Positions 1 to 11,108 of a stretch of DNA of 64,000 nt are shown here, in pieces. The notes under the pieces were generated by a model. That model made no database searches. It was not told where the DNA came from and saw only the letters and a program-made list of their open reading frames with translations. Source of the DNA: Methyloprofundus sp. (GTDB lineage Bacteria > Pseudomonadota > Gammaproteobacteria > Methylococcales > Methylomonadaceae); the NCBI GenBank assembly GCA_016592635.1, contig AP023240.1, positions 62,001-126,000 of the forward strand, written 5' to 3'. The translations under genes were made by a program, and so were the position numbers. How positions within the stretch are numbered: the stretch's first letter is position 1; every line of letters begins with the position of its first letter.

Positions 1-939
<939 letters not shown>

Positions 940-961
940 TCTATTATTTATAGGTAATATT

Positions 962-1384
962 ATGGCTATGACAGTACATGTAGATATTGTAAGTGCAGAA
1001 AAAGAAATTTTTTCTGGGCTTGCAGAAATGGTTTTTGCTCCTGCTGAACTTGGTGAAGTAGGCATTTCACCTGGCCATGCGCCATTAATATCTAAATTAA
1101 ATCCTGGTGAAGTTCGTGTAAAAGTGAGCGATACTGAAACTCAGGAATATTTTGTTTCTGGTGGACTATTGGAGGTACAGCCACATTTAGTGACTGTACT
1201 CGCTGATACCGCTATGCGAGCAAAAGATATTGATGAAGCAGCTGCGTTAGAAGCGAAAGCGGAAGCCGAAGAAGCATTAAGTGATAAGTCTGGTAAAATT
1301 GATTATGCAACAGCACAAGCACAACTAGCTGTAGCAATGATGCAATTGAGAGCACTAGATAAATTTAGAAAGCGCGGTTCTTAA
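962..1384 (+). CDS. atpC: ATP synthase F1 subunit epsilon
   Basis: Epsilon subunit (140 residues, normal length), part of the F1 central stalk, which couples rotation to catalysis and can inhibit ATP hydrolysis. The N-terminal beta-sandwich is recognisable from VHVDIVSAEKEIFSG and the GEVGISPGHAPLI segment. The C-terminal half is alanine- and charge-rich, as in the helical hairpin of the family. It is the last gene of the atp operon, 22 bases after atpD and followed by a terminator. A second ATG two codons downstream could also serve as start; 962 is kept because a weak purine-rich site, aggt, lies just before it. Confidence 0.96.
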   Translation: MAMTVHVDIVSAEKEIFSGLAEMVFAPAELGEVGISPGHAPLISKLNPGEVRVKVSDTETQEYFVSGGLLEVQPHLVTVLADTAMRAKDIDEAAALEAKAEAEEALSDKSGKIDYATAQAQLAVAMMQLRALDKFRKRGS

Positions 1385-1418
1385 TATAAAGTAGTTTATA
1401 CAATATTAAGTGGTCGTT

Positions 1419-1457
1419 AAAAAAGCTCGGTAGCGGTTTCGTTATCGGGCTTTTTTG
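1419..1457 (+). terminator. Rho-independent terminator after atpC
   Basis: Imperfect hairpin: aaaagctcggta pairs with tatcgggctttt around a short loop, and the 3' arm runs into a T tract. It lies 35 bases after the atpC stop and would end the atp operon transcript. Confidence 0.8.
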
Positions 1458-1510
1458 TTTTAAAAATATGGTAATTAATGACGACTATACGGCATTATTA
1501 GATAATATAA

Positions 1511-1520
1511 TTGGTATACT
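1511..1520 (+). promoter_or_regulatory. Candidate extended -10 element for glmU-glmS
   Basis: The sequence ttggtatact has a TGn extension before a TATACT hexamer, about 35 bases upstream of the glmU start. No good -35 hexamer is seen at the right distance. Position fits, because the atp terminator separates glmU from the upstream operon. This is a pattern match only. Confidence 0.3.
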
Positions 1521-1554
1521 TTAAGTTTGCCTAAGAGACAAAAGGAAAAATGTA

Positions 1555-2925
1555 ATGACTGTGAAGACCCTCATATTAGCTGCTGGACAAGGTACGCGTA
1601 TGCGTTCGGCAATGCCAAAAGTACTACATAAGGTTGCTAATCGTAGTTTACTGGAGCATGTGTATGTTACGAGTAAGTCAGTAGATAATAACGAAGTCAT
1701 TATTATTTATGGGCATGGTGGGGAGTTAGTAAAGCAGGCATTAGCAAATTTAGACGCGCAGTGGATTGAACAGAAACAACAGTTAGGCACTGGTCATGCA
1801 GTACTGCAAGCAGATAGTATGCTAAATAATGATGACACGGTGTTGATTTTATATGGTGACGTGCCATTATTATCAAGCGAGTCAATTGCTGGTTTATTAC
1901 AACATGTATCAGCACAGAGCATGGCACTTCTCACTGTCAATTTAGATGACCCATCAGGTTATGGCAGAATAGTCAGAGATAGGGCGGGCAATGTGACTAA
2001 AATAGTTGAGCATAAAGATGCAACAGATCAAGAGCACCAAATAAAAGAAGTTAATACTGGAATATTGGCAGCAAAGGGCGATAAATTAAAAGCTTGGATT
2101 GCACGATTAGATAATAGTAATGCCCAACAAGAATTTTACCTAACTGATATTATTGAAATGGCGGTTAAGGATGGCATAGAAATAAAAACGAGCCAGCCTG
2201 AACACCCTGATGAAGTAATGGGAGTTAATAATCGTAAACAGCTTAGTTATCTGGAAAGAGTGTACCAAAGCATTCAGGCAGATAAGTTAATGGAAGCTGG
2301 TGTCACATTATTTGACCCTGCGAGAGTAGATTGTCGAGGCAGTTTCGATATATTAGGACAAGATATCTCGGTAGATATTAATGTTATTTTCGAAGGCAGA
2401 AATTCAATAGGCAATAATGTAAATATTGGTGCAAATACCATAATTAATAATTCTATTATTGCAGATGATGTTGAAATTCTAGCTAATTGTGTGATCGATA
2501 ATGCAGTTATTGGGGCTGGAAGTCGAATAGGTCCATTTGCCAGGTTACGCCCGCAAGCCGAATTAGCTGAGGAGGTTCATGTTGGTAATTTTGTTGAGAT
2601 TAAAAAGTCTACAGTAGCTCAAGGAAGTAAAATTAATCACTTAAGTTATATAGGTGATGCAACCATAGGCAGTAAAGTGAATATCGGTGCAGGCACTATT
2701 ACTTGTAATTATGATGGTGCAAATAAATTTAGAACAGTTATTGAAGATGGGGCTTTTATTGGTTCGGACACTCAGCTCATTGCGCCTGTTACAGTAGGAA
2801 AAAATGCAACTATCGGTGCAGGCTCAACAGTGACTAAAGATACTCCAGAGAGCCAGTTGACCCTATCACGATCAAAACAAATTAGTATAAAAAACTGGCA
2901 ACGCCCAGTAAAAAAGGAGCAGTAA
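1555..2925 (+). CDS. glmU: Bifunctional UDP-GlcNAc pyrophosphorylase / glucosamine-1-P acetyltransferase GlmU
   Basis: GlmU acetylates glucosamine-1-phosphate and then transfers UMP to form UDP-GlcNAc, the precursor of peptidoglycan and lipid A. The 456-residue length equals that of E. coli GlmU. The N-terminal uridyltransferase domain (about 1-228) starts with the nucleotide loop [17 protein letters not shown] and carries YGDVPLL. The C-terminal part (about 250-440) is a left-handed beta-helix of hexapeptide repeats, with the acetyltransferase-type [14 protein letters not shown] segment. A Shine-Dalgarno-like aaagga lies before the ATG. glmS begins one base after the stop, so the two are probably co-translated and supply the same pathway. 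Confidence 0.97.
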   Translation: MTVKTLILAAGQGTRMRSAMPKVLHKVANRSLLEHVYVTSKSVDNNEVIIIYGHGGELVKQALANLDAQWIEQKQQLGTGHAVLQADSMLNNDDTVLILYGDVPLLSSESIAGLLQHVSAQSMALLTVNLDDPSGYGRIVRDRAGNVTKIVEHKDATDQEHQIKEVNTGILAAKGDKLKAWIARLDNSNAQQEFYLTDIIEMAVKDGIEIKTSQPEHPDEVMGVNNRKQLSYLERVYQSIQADKLMEAGVTLFDPARVDCRGSFDILGQDISVDINVIFEGRNSIGNNVNIGANTIINNSIIADDVEILANCVIDNAVIGAGSRIGPFARLRPQAELAEEVHVGNFVEIKKSTVAQGSKINHLSYIGDATIGSKVNIGAGTITCNYDGANKFRTVIEDGAFIGSDTQLIAPVTVGKNATIGAGSTVTKDTPESQLTLSRSKQISIKNWQRPVKKEQ

Positions 2926-2926
2926 T

Positions 2927-4756
2927 ATGTGTGGGATAGTGGGTGGTATTGCACAAAGAAATGTTGTGCCTATTTTAATTGAAGGTTTAAAGCGGTTAGA
3001 ATATCGGGGCTATGATTCTGCAGGGTTAGCAGTTGTTGCAGATAATGAAATTTATAGGCAGCGACAAATAGGGAAGGTTAAAGGTTTAGAGGACCTATTG
3101 GTTGCAGATCCATTTGTTGGCAATATTGGTATAGCGCACACTCGTTGGGCTACCCATGGCAAACCTAGTACACTCAATGCGCACCCACATGTGTGCAAGA
3201 ATAAAGTGGCTGTTGTGCATAATGGCATCATAGAAAACCATGAAGTATTGCGTCAAGCACAAAAAGCACAAGGGTATACTTTTACTTCAGAGACGGATAC
3301 GGAAGTTATCGCCCATCAGGTTTATCATGAATTAGAGCAAGCGGGTAGCTTATTGCTGGCAGTTAAAAATACTATCAAGCATTTAGAAGGAGCTTATGCT
3401 TTGGGTGTCGTTAGTCAAGATGATGCCAATACTCTAATTACTTGCCGAAAAGGAAGTCCGTTAGTGATTGGTGTTGGTATTGGTGAGTATTTTATTGCTT
3501 CTGATGTGACGGCTTTGCTGCCTGTGACGCAGCGCTTTATCTTTCTAGAAGAAGGGGACGTTGCAGAAATTACCACAGATAGCTTGGTTATTTATGATCA
3601 TCATGATCAAGTTGTTGAGCGCCCGATTAAAGAAAGCAGTTTAAAAGCAGATGCAGTTGATAAAGCTGGTTATCGGCACTATATGCTGAAAGAAATATAT
3701 GAGCAGCCTAGAGCCATTGCAGAAACTTTGGAAGGGCGATTTATTGATAATAGTCTACAAGATAGTGCTTTTGGGCATAATGCTGCAGAAGTCTTTGCAC
3801 AAGTTAAATCGGTACAAATACTGGCTTGTGGAACCAGTTACCATTCAGGACTGGTTGCCAAGTACTGGTTTGAGAAATTGGCTCGCGTACCTTGTAATAT
3901 CGATGTTGCTAGTGAATTTCGCTACCGTGAACCAATGCTTTCTGAAGATACCCTAGTAGTTACTATTTCACAGTCAGGTGAAACAGCTGATACTTTGGCT
4001 GCTTTAATAGAAGCAAAGCGCTTAGGTGCAAAACATTCATTAAGTATTTGTAATGTGCCAGAAAGCTCCTTGGTGCGTGAGTCTGACCTAGTGTTGATGA
4101 CTAGAGCAGGGCCTGAAATTGGGGTGGCCTCTACAAAAGCTTTTACGACACAATTAGTGACATTAATGCTGTTAGTAATCGCTTTAGGCCGCCGTTTTGC
4201 ATTAAGTGCTGAAAAAGAAGCACAAATTACCTCGGAATTGTTTCAATTGCCAAGCATTATTGAAAATGTTTTGCAGATAGACCAAGAAATTGAGGTCTTA
4301 TCTGAACAGTTTGCTGAAAAAAATCATGCTTTATTTTTAGGGCGTGGTTCCCACTATCCTATTGCAATGGAAGGTGCTCTAAAGTTAAAGGAAATTTCGT
4401 ATATACATGCTGAGGCATACCCGGCTGGAGAACTGAAGCATGGCCCGCTCGCTTTAATTGACGCAGAGATGCCTGTAATTACCGTAGCACCTAATAATAG
4501 TTTATTGGAGAAGTTAAAATCTAATATTCAAGAAGTAAGTGCTCGTGGTGGACAATTAATCGTTTTTTTAGATGAGTCAATTGCAACTGAAGAAGATGAG
4601 AATGTACAAATTGTTCGTGTTCCTAAAGTTAATAACCTGATTGCACCGATTGTTTATATTATTCCGCTGCAACTATTGTCTTACCATGTTGCTATATTGA
4701 AGGGAACTGATGTGGATCAGCCGCGTAATTTGGCGAAGTCGGTAACGGTGGAATAG
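2927..4756 (+). CDS. glmS: Glutamine--fructose-6-phosphate aminotransferase (isomerizing)
   Basis: GlmS converts fructose-6-phosphate and glutamine to glucosamine-6-phosphate, the entry to amino-sugar synthesis. It starts MCGIVGG, giving the N-terminal nucleophile cysteine of class II glutamine amidotransferases; HTRWATHG and HNGIIENH follow. Two SIS sugar-isomerase domains occupy the C-terminal half, with CGTSYHSG and SQSGETADT in the first. The protein ends [13 protein letters not shown], the conserved family terminus. Length (609) equals E. coli GlmS. The one-base gap from glmU leaves no room for an upstream leader element, and no typical glmS ribozyme position exists here. Confidence 0.97.
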   Translation: MCGIVGGIAQRNVVPILIEGLKRLEYRGYDSAGLAVVADNEIYRQRQIGKVKGLEDLLVADPFVGNIGIAHTRWATHGKPSTLNAHPHVCKNKVAVVHNGIIENHEVLRQAQKAQGYTFTSETDTEVIAHQVYHELEQAGSLLLAVKNTIKHLEGAYALGVVSQDDANTLITCRKGSPLVIGVGIGEYFIASDVTALLPVTQRFIFLEEGDVAEITTDSLVIYDHHDQVVERPIKESSLKADAVDKAGYRHYMLKEIYEQPRAIAETLEGRFIDNSLQDSAFGHNAAEVFAQVKSVQILACGTSYHSGLVAKYWFEKLARVPCNIDVASEFRYREPMLSEDTLVVTISQSGETADTLAALIEAKRLGAKHSLSICNVPESSLVRESDLVLMTRAGPEIGVASTKAFTTQLVTLMLLVIALGRRFALSAEKEAQITSELFQLPSIIENVLQIDQEIEVLSEQFAEKNHALFLGRGSHYPIAMEGALKLKEISYIHAEAYPAGELKHGPLALIDAEMPVITVAPNNSLLEKLKSNIQEVSARGGQLIVFLDESIATEEDENVQIVRVPKVNNLIAPIVYIIPLQLLSYHVAILKGTDVDQPRNLAKSVTVE

Positions 4757-5564
4757 AAAAAAGTTAGCTAATGTGATCATATGAGTTTATGTCAGATTTT
4801 TTTACATGTTATTGTTGTAAATAAAGGGTACTTTATAAAAGGTTGATGATATAAATTATTCTGAATATTAACCTTAAGAGTTATATGTGATTGATTCTAT
4901 AGCCTGATAAATAGTATGGATAATTTGTTGGTTCTGTAAGTGAGGAGAAAGTGCGTTATATTCATAATGTTAAAGTGTCCATTTTCTTTACAATAATAAA
5001 ATGATAAATATCAATTTATTTTTTTAAGAGTAATTCTTTTATTCTATTTATAATATTGATTTATAAAGGTTTCTAGGGGGCATGTTGTTTGGTGCGTTTT
5101 GAAATGTTGCTTTACTTGCTGATAAGTATGATTAGCTTATATTTGTTTTTTATTTATTAGGCTTTAATTATTCTAACAAGCATTTAAAAATCAATGTATT
5201 ACATATAAATAAGGAGGATTTTGGTTGTTTGGAAAATAAATATTTTATTCTTTAAAAAAATAAAAATGTCAATATTTTTTACAGTAAAATTATTTTTTAA
5301 GGGTTTAGCTTGCTTATTTATAAAGTGGTACTTTTTTATGATCTATATCTTTGATATATAATATATTTATATTTTTTTGAATGAGTGTATAAGTTGGTCT
5401 GTTTTGTGCTTGTAATTATATTGATGCGACTTGCTTTTTGGGTTTATAAATTTAGAGTTGTTCTAAATTTTTTATAAGTTACGATTAGCGAACGCATTGA
5501 TTCTAGTAGCCTAATGGTTGCTGGGATTTATACTTATAATATGTACAGATAGGACTAATTTATT
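4757..5564. other. AT-rich intergenic region of about 800 bases
   Basis: No convincing gene or RNA is seen. The stretch is very AT-rich with long runs of A and T and no sustained open frame. A perfect TATAAT hexamer at 5535-5540 lies 25 bases before the next gene, but no matching -35 box is seen. It could hold curved DNA or binding sites controlling the PEP-CTERM gene. Confidence 0.5.
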
Positions 5565-6221
5565 ATGAAAAGAAAAAACTTTATAGGCTTTAGTTTGATG
5601 CTAGCGGTATTGCTTAATATTGGGCAAGTACAAGCAGTGGCCATATCAGATCGGTGGACTGATGATTTAAATACTATTACCAGTGTTGATTCAAATAATG
5701 GAACAAGCACGGTAGTTATTGTTGAAGATTATCGTGAAGATTCTGTTATTCCGTATCCTTCGCATGATGGCTATGCAGTCGTTGATTTTGATTATGATCA
5801 AGGTGAATCAGTTCGCTACTTTGATAAAATTGTTGATTTAGAGGGTGCAACGGGTATTTGGGAATTTAAATTTGAGGTTACCAACAATACTCCGTGGAGA
5901 TGGTCTGATTATCATTTTGAGTTTTATGATGTGACCTTTACAAATGAGCTGGATGTAACAGGCATTATTTCTGATTGGAGTAATAGTGTTATTTTTACAA
6001 ATTCAGACCAAAGTGGTAATGAGTTACAGTTTTGGGATGATGCGCCAAATAATCATTTTATTGGTGACACCCACACTTACACATTTAATCTTGATACTAG
6101 CTTTATGCCTAGCATATTCGGCCTTCGCCAAATTGCAACGGCTCCAGAGCCAACAACAGTACTGCTTATGTGTCTAGGGCTGTCATTTTTGGGTTATAAA
6201 CGGTATACAAGTAAAATTTAG
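5565..6221 (+). CDS. PEP-CTERM sorting domain surface protein
   Basis: Predicted secreted protein of 218 residues. An N-terminal signal peptide (about 1-25, FSLMLAVLLNIGQVQA) precedes a beta-rich body with many aromatic and acidic residues. The C terminus has the tripartite exosortase signal: a PEP motif (APEPTT), a hydrophobic helix (VLLMCLGLSFLGY) and a short basic tail (KRYTSK). In PEP-CTERM systems an exosortase cleaves at this signal and the product goes to the surface or extracellular matrix. No exosortase gene is in the window. The body resembles no family I can name. It lies about 280 bases upstream of the cellulose operon on the same strand. Confidence 0.85.
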   Translation: MKRKNFIGFSLMLAVLLNIGQVQAVAISDRWTDDLNTITSVDSNNGTSTVVIVEDYREDSVIPYPSHDGYAVVDFDYDQGESVRYFDKIVDLEGATGIWEFKFEVTNNTPWRWSDYHFEFYDVTFTNELDVTGIISDWSNSVIFTNSDQSGNELQFWDDAPNNHFIGDTHTYTFNLDTSFMPSIFGLRQIATAPEPTTVLLMCLGLSFLGYKRYTSKI

Positions 6222-6300
6222 TTAGTGTTTTTAGGGATATTGGATATTGATTGGTTGTTTTATGAGTATAGTAGAGCCGTAATTGATATTATTGTTTTAT

Positions 6301-6333
6301 AAAGTGATTCAGCCATGGATGGTGAGTCACTTT
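6301..6333. terminator. Hairpin downstream of PEP-CTERM gene
   Basis: Arms aaagtgattca and tgagtcacttt (10 of 11 Watson-Crick, one G-T) flank an 11-base loop, 80 bases after the PEP-CTERM stop. It could terminate that transcript before bcsA, although no strong T tract follows. Confidence 0.4.
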
Positions 6334-6503
6334 GAATACAATTATCTTTATTATTTGAAGGTAGGCATTATAAGGTTAATTAATGGAGTATTCTGATACT
6401 TTGATACTCTATGTTATATGGGGTAGGTTTAAGGTATAACGTTGCTTATGATGCATAATAGTTTTATATAAGTGTAGGCTCTTCGATTAAATTGATTTTA
6501 TTC

Positions 6504-8684
6504 ATGTCTAGTACGATTTCAAATCTATCCTCAAAAATACTCATTTTAAGTATTATTCTTGCGAGCTTTTTGGCAAGTATTCCTGTAGACACTATTTCCC
6601 AAATTCTCCTTTCGGTATGTGTGGTTGGCCTTATGTTCTTCTTAGCTCAATATGCTGAGCACAAGGGAGTGGCACGTATTTATTATCTTGGTCTTTGTAC
6701 CTTTATAGTTATACGCTATATTTTGTGGCGTTTCTTTTTCACTCTAGAGTTTAATGAGTTAGCGAGCTTTATAGCAAGTATGATTCTGTTTCTAACAGAA
6801 GTGTATGTGATTTATATGTTTCTGGTAAGTAGCTTCGTCAGTTTGCGTCCAATTGAAAGGTCTGTACTACCCTTACCTGAAGACGAAAGCGTATTACCTT
6901 GCGTTGATGTGTTTATTCCTAGTTATGATGAAGAGCAGTCATTATTAGTCGTGACCTTAATTGCTGCACTGAATATGCACTATCCAAAAGATAAGCTTAA
7001 AATTTATTTATTGGATGATGGTGGTACGTTGGCAAAGCGGCAGCAAAGTGATGTGTTAGCTGCAGAGCAAGCACTCGCTAGACATAAAAATTTACAACAA
7101 CTCTGCTCTGAGTTGGGAGTCATTTATTTAACTCGGGATCACAACGAGCATGCTAAAGCAGGTAACTTGAATGCAGCATTAGCTAAAACTAGTGGTGAGT
7201 TAGTACTTGTTATTGATGCAGACCATGTACCTACGTTAGATTTTTTGCAAAAGACGGTTGGACATTTTTTGCAAGACGACAAATTATTTCTTGTACAAAC
7301 ACCGCACTTTTTTATAAACCCTGATCCGATTGAAAAAAATCTCGATTTATACCAAAATATGCCTGCTGAAAATTACATGTTTTATGGTGCAGTGCAGCTT
7401 GGATTAGATTTTTGGAATGCTTCATTTTTTTGTGGCTCTGCTGCGGTACTGAGACGAGCCGCTTTATTGGAAAGTGATGGCTTTTCATGTATGACAGTGA
7501 CTGAGGATGCAGAAACAGCTCTAACTTTACATAATAAAGGTTGGCGTTCACGTTATTATAAATACCCACTCATATCAGGTTTGCAACCTGAGACATTTTC
7601 CAGCTTTATGACTCAGCGTATGCGTTGGGCGCAAGGTATGGTGCAAATTTTCCTGTTGCAAAACCCTGCGCTACAGTCGGGAATGAGTTTGCCCCAAAAA
7701 ATAAGCTATTTATCCAATTGTAGCTTTTGGTTTTTTCCTTTATCTAGAATGGTGTTTGCCCTAGCACCAGCGGCCTATTTAGTCTTTGGTTTATATGTTT
7801 ATAATGCGACTTTATTAGATTTATTTACTTATACAATTCCTTATTTGTTGGTTTTGGTTATGAGTTCGAGTTATTTATTTGGTAAAGTCCGTTGGAATTT
7901 TATTTCTAATATTTATGAAACCATGCAGTCGATGTATTCATTCGGTGCTATTATTCAAGTATTAAAAAATCCTGAATCGCCTACATTTGGGGTAACGCCT
8001 AAATCAGAAATTTTGAGTGAAGACTTTATTTCACCCTTATCTAAGCCTTTTTACTGGATGATTGCTATTACCACACTGATTTTTTTTATTGGCTGTGCGC
8101 GGTTTTATTGGTTTCCTGAAGAACGATCTTTAATTATTCCAGCCCTTTTTTGGACTAGCTTTAACTTTATATTTTATTCTGCTAGTTTAGGCGCGTTACT
8201 GGAGCGGAAGCAACGCCGTACTACCCCGCGGTTGCCTGCAAATTTTAATGCAATACTTGAAGATACTCAAAATAACACTACAATGAATGTCTATGTTTGT
8301 GATATATCGGTAGGAGGCGCTAGCATTAAGTTACTTAATAATGACGTTTGCGATATAAATTCAAAGAAACTGATGTTGTGTGGTATGAATGACATTACAG
8401 AAGAGCCGTTTAAGTTGCCAGTAGCAGTGAAAGATACTTGGCAAAATTTAGGAAAGCAGCTTTTAGGGGTGCAGTTTGATACATCCAATATGGAAGATCT
8501 GCGAGCGGTAGTATTATTGGTGCATGGAGATAGCCAACGTTGGCAGCAAACTATTGAGCAAGCAAGCCCTGACCCAGGTTTTACTCATGGGATGTATTTT
8601 CTTGCAAAAACAGGTATTGTTTATATAGCACGTTATACCTTTATGTATTTTAGAGGGAAACTATCAAAAATACGGACAGTTTAA
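6504..8684 (+). CDS. bcsA: Cellulose synthase catalytic subunit BcsA (UDP-forming)
   Basis: Inner-membrane processive GT2 glycosyltransferase that polymerises UDP-glucose into beta-1,4-glucan and extrudes it. N-terminal membrane helices cover about 10-115. The catalytic core has YLLDDGG, the DAD motif in VIDADHVP, the FFCGSAAVLRR segment, TEDAE with the catalytic base, and QRMRWAQG, the QxxRW acceptor-channel motif. More helices follow. A C-terminal PilZ domain has RRTTPR (RxxxR) and DISVGG (DxSxxG), the c-di-GMP-binding signatures, so synthesis is probably c-di-GMP activated. About 726 residues, slightly short for BcsA. The ATG at 6504 is chosen; a TTG at 6492 is in frame but neither has a clear ribosome site. 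First gene of bcsA-B-Z-C. Confidence 0.95.
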   Translation: MSSTISNLSSKILILSIILASFLASIPVDTISQILLSVCVVGLMFFLAQYAEHKGVARIYYLGLCTFIVIRYILWRFFFTLEFNELASFIASMILFLTEVYVIYMFLVSSFVSLRPIERSVLPLPEDESVLPCVDVFIPSYDEEQSLLVVTLIAALNMHYPKDKLKIYLLDDGGTLAKRQQSDVLAAEQALARHKNLQQLCSELGVIYLTRDHNEHAKAGNLNAALAKTSGELVLVIDADHVPTLDFLQKTVGHFLQDDKLFLVQTPHFFINPDPIEKNLDLYQNMPAENYMFYGAVQLGLDFWNASFFCGSAAVLRRAALLESDGFSCMTVTEDAETALTLHNKGWRSRYYKYPLISGLQPETFSSFMTQRMRWAQGMVQIFLLQNPALQSGMSLPQKISYLSNCSFWFFPLSRMVFALAPAAYLVFGLYVYNATLLDLFTYTIPYLLVLVMSSSYLFGKVRWNFISNIYETMQSMYSFGAIIQVLKNPESPTFGVTPKSEILSEDFISPLSKPFYWMIAITTLIFFIGCARFYWFPEERSLIIPALFWTSFNFIFYSASLGALLERKQRRTTPRLPANFNAILEDTQNNTTMNVYVCDISVGGASIKLLNNDVCDINSKKLMLCGMNDITEEPFKLPVAVKDTWQNLGKQLLGVQFDTSNMEDLRAVVLLVHGDSQRWQQTIEQASPDPGFTHGMYFLAKTGIVYIARYTFMYFRGKLSKIRTV

Positions 8685-8714
8685 TTTTATTATGGATTCT
8701 TTTGTAGCTCGCAT

Positions 8715-11009
8715 ATGAAACTTTACTCAACTAGTTACAAGTATTGCTTATGTTTCAGCATCGTTTTAACTTTTTCCTTACTTTTACCTAAGTTAGCTGT
8801 TTGTGCTGAAGTTGCAAGACATAAAGTCATAAAACTATCTGATTTAATGCTAGTCGATGAGCAAATATATTTACGAAATATTGAAGACCAGTATAATTTT
8901 AACTATTCCTTATCGCGTAGGGAAACGCTACAAAAAGTTAAGTTGCATTTAGATTTTACTCATTCAACTGCATTAATTAAAGATCGGTCACAATTGTTAG
9001 TATCGGTGAATGATGTGGTAGTTGAGCAGTTTTCTTTAAACCCAAAAAAACCGCATATTGTCAGCGATATTGTTATCCCGACAGAATACTTTATTGAAGG
9101 CTATAATAAAATTACTTTATCAGTGGCTCAACATTATACTATTCAGTGTGAAGTTCCTGAGTCTGCAGAGTTATGGACACAAGTAAATTCAATTAAGTCA
9201 TATTTGGTTATCGATTCTAGTTATAACAAACAGAATTACACTTTGGCTGATTTAAAACATGTTTTTGATAAAAAGTTACATGATTATAAGCTAACAATTC
9301 TACAGCCACAGCAAGAAAATTATACTAATAATGATTTATATTGGGGGAGTTTAGCAGTACAAGCTGTCGCCTTAAGATTGGATTATAAGGCTTTTGATAT
9401 TATTTTGGACTCACCTAAAAAGAGTAATAAGAAACAGCGTGAACAATACTCTGGCAATGACCCGTTACGTTTTTTGCAGCAAACCAAATTAAACTCTGAT
9501 GCTGTTCTGATTGGAACTGTAGATGAGTTGGCTGCCTTTTTAACACCAGAGTTACAAAGTAAAATCAGTGGTGCTTTTCTAGGGCTTTACCCAGGGAAAA
9601 CTAAGCGTACTCAGATCATTATTATATCTGGGACGACACCAGAAGAAGTCACAAAAGCTGCTACTACATTTGCTTATGCGCACAATGCCTTTCCTGATGT
9701 ACAGGATATGTTGGTACAAGATTTGCTAGCACCGTTTTATCCTGAATTGAATAAGCCAGATATTATTATTTCAGGAGAAAGCTACCAATTTAAACAGTTA
9801 GGGTTTCCTACGCGTACTATGAAGCATGGCAGTAAAAAGAGTGAATTGATTTTTAATATGCCTAGTGATTTACACCATGAGCTTAAGAGTAATGTTACTT
9901 TGAAACTTAATTATAATTATGGTGCTGCTTTTCGTGCAGATTCAGTACTCAATATCCGTATTAATGAGGTGTTTGTTAAAGCAATTCTCTTAGATAATAA
10001 GTATGGTGATAGTTACCAAGATTATATGATTAAGGTTCCTAGTAGTTCATTTGCTCCTGGGCAGAATAAGATAAGTTTTGAAACGGTTATGCCTCCTACA
10101 ATATCGGGTGACTGTATTTTGATGCAAAATAAAAATAGTTTGGTGACCTTATTTGGTAACTCAAGTATTCATTTTCCTAGGCTGGATCATTATGTACGTC
10201 TGCCTGACTTGTCTCTTTTACAACGAACTGGTTTTCCCTATCTAAATAGCATTACTGGTGCTGAATTAGGGGTAGTGCTACGTGATAAAAATTCGGTCAG
10301 TATTGTAGCGGCATGGAAGCTTCTTGCTAAACTGAGTCAAATAAATCAAGCTCCATTACCTGAAGTAAAAATGACTTTTGATGAAATAAAAGGTCGGCAC
10401 TTATTTATTATTGGTGCACGTAGTGCTTTGCACGCTAGTGACTTGATTCATTCTCCCGTGAAATTTATTGATGGTATTCAATTTCCATTTAGCGCTGGGA
10501 GTATTGCTGAAGAGAAGCAGCAAGCGTTGTTTCAATTTGTTGATGATTTATTGTTTCCAAAGTCTGTTGCTCCTGAAAGTGTTTCTTTAAAGCCTCTGCA
10601 TGCAAGGCTTAAGTTTCTTGCTGCTCTTGGCAAGCAAGCATTAATGGTTAGTTACCCTGCCGATGGGGCGGACAAGTTACTTAATACTCTGCTTACATAT
10701 GATGATGCAGGTGCCTTTTCTCATAATATTGATTTACTTATTGCGCCTGAGATGTGGGGTGGTTTAGAGCATAATATTGTTGTTTGGAAAAATGATAAAG
10801 AATCATTGGAAATGCTGCAAGGGGGTGATGAGTTTTACCTCGGAGAAACAACGGTACGGCATAAATTAGCCTATTATTTTTCATTGCATCAAGGATACTG
10901 GCTAGCCGTTGTTTTGGCATTACTTTTGATGATTGCATTTATTGCGCATTACCTTTTGCGGCGTTATAAACTGAGGCATCATGGTGATCTGCCTGAATAT
11001 AATTCGTAG
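8715..11009 (+). CDS. bcsB: Cellulose synthase periplasmic regulatory subunit BcsB
   Basis: Periplasmic partner of BcsA that guides the nascent glucan and stabilises the synthase. It has a signal peptide (about 1-31, ending near LAVCAEVA), a long beta-rich body with repeated carbohydrate-binding-like and flavodoxin-like modules, and a single C-terminal membrane helix (WLAVVLALLLMIAFIAHYLL) followed by a basic tail, the anchor that packs against BcsA. At 764 residues it is typical. The gene starts 30 bases after bcsA. The order A-B-Z-C and the sequence YSLSRRETLQKVKLHLDF support the call. Confidence 0.93.
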   Translation: MKLYSTSYKYCLCFSIVLTFSLLLPKLAVCAEVARHKVIKLSDLMLVDEQIYLRNIEDQYNFNYSLSRRETLQKVKLHLDFTHSTALIKDRSQLLVSVNDVVVEQFSLNPKKPHIVSDIVIPTEYFIEGYNKITLSVAQHYTIQCEVPESAELWTQVNSIKSYLVIDSSYNKQNYTLADLKHVFDKKLHDYKLTILQPQQENYTNNDLYWGSLAVQAVALRLDYKAFDIILDSPKKSNKKQREQYSGNDPLRFLQQTKLNSDAVLIGTVDELAAFLTPELQSKISGAFLGLYPGKTKRTQIIIISGTTPEEVTKAATTFAYAHNAFPDVQDMLVQDLLAPFYPELNKPDIIISGESYQFKQLGFPTRTMKHGSKKSELIFNMPSDLHHELKSNVTLKLNYNYGAAFRADSVLNIRINEVFVKAILLDNKYGDSYQDYMIKVPSSSFAPGQNKISFETVMPPTISGDCILMQNKNSLVTLFGNSSIHFPRLDHYVRLPDLSLLQRTGFPYLNSITGAELGVVLRDKNSVSIVAAWKLLAKLSQINQAPLPEVKMTFDEIKGRHLFIIGARSALHASDLIHSPVKFIDGIQFPFSAGSIAEEKQQALFQFVDDLLFPKSVAPESVSLKPLHARLKFLAALGKQALMVSYPADGADKLLNTLLTYDDAGAFSHNIDLLIAPEMWGGLEHNIVVWKNDKESLEMLQGGDEFYLGETTVRHKLAYYFSLHQGYWLAVVLALLLMIAFIAHYLLRRYKLRHHGDLPEYNS

Positions 11010-11108
11010 TTGGGAACGAGAATTCAATAACAGTTCTAAGTCATATTATTGGGTATTATTAAATTTTTGCTCTTTAGTTATTGTTTACTGTCTACAAATT
11101 ACGCACGA

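Noticed and set aside
2925..2960. glmS ribozyme or riboswitch before glmS
   Set aside because: glmS starts one base after the glmU stop, so no leader exists; this element is also typical of Gram-positive bacteria.
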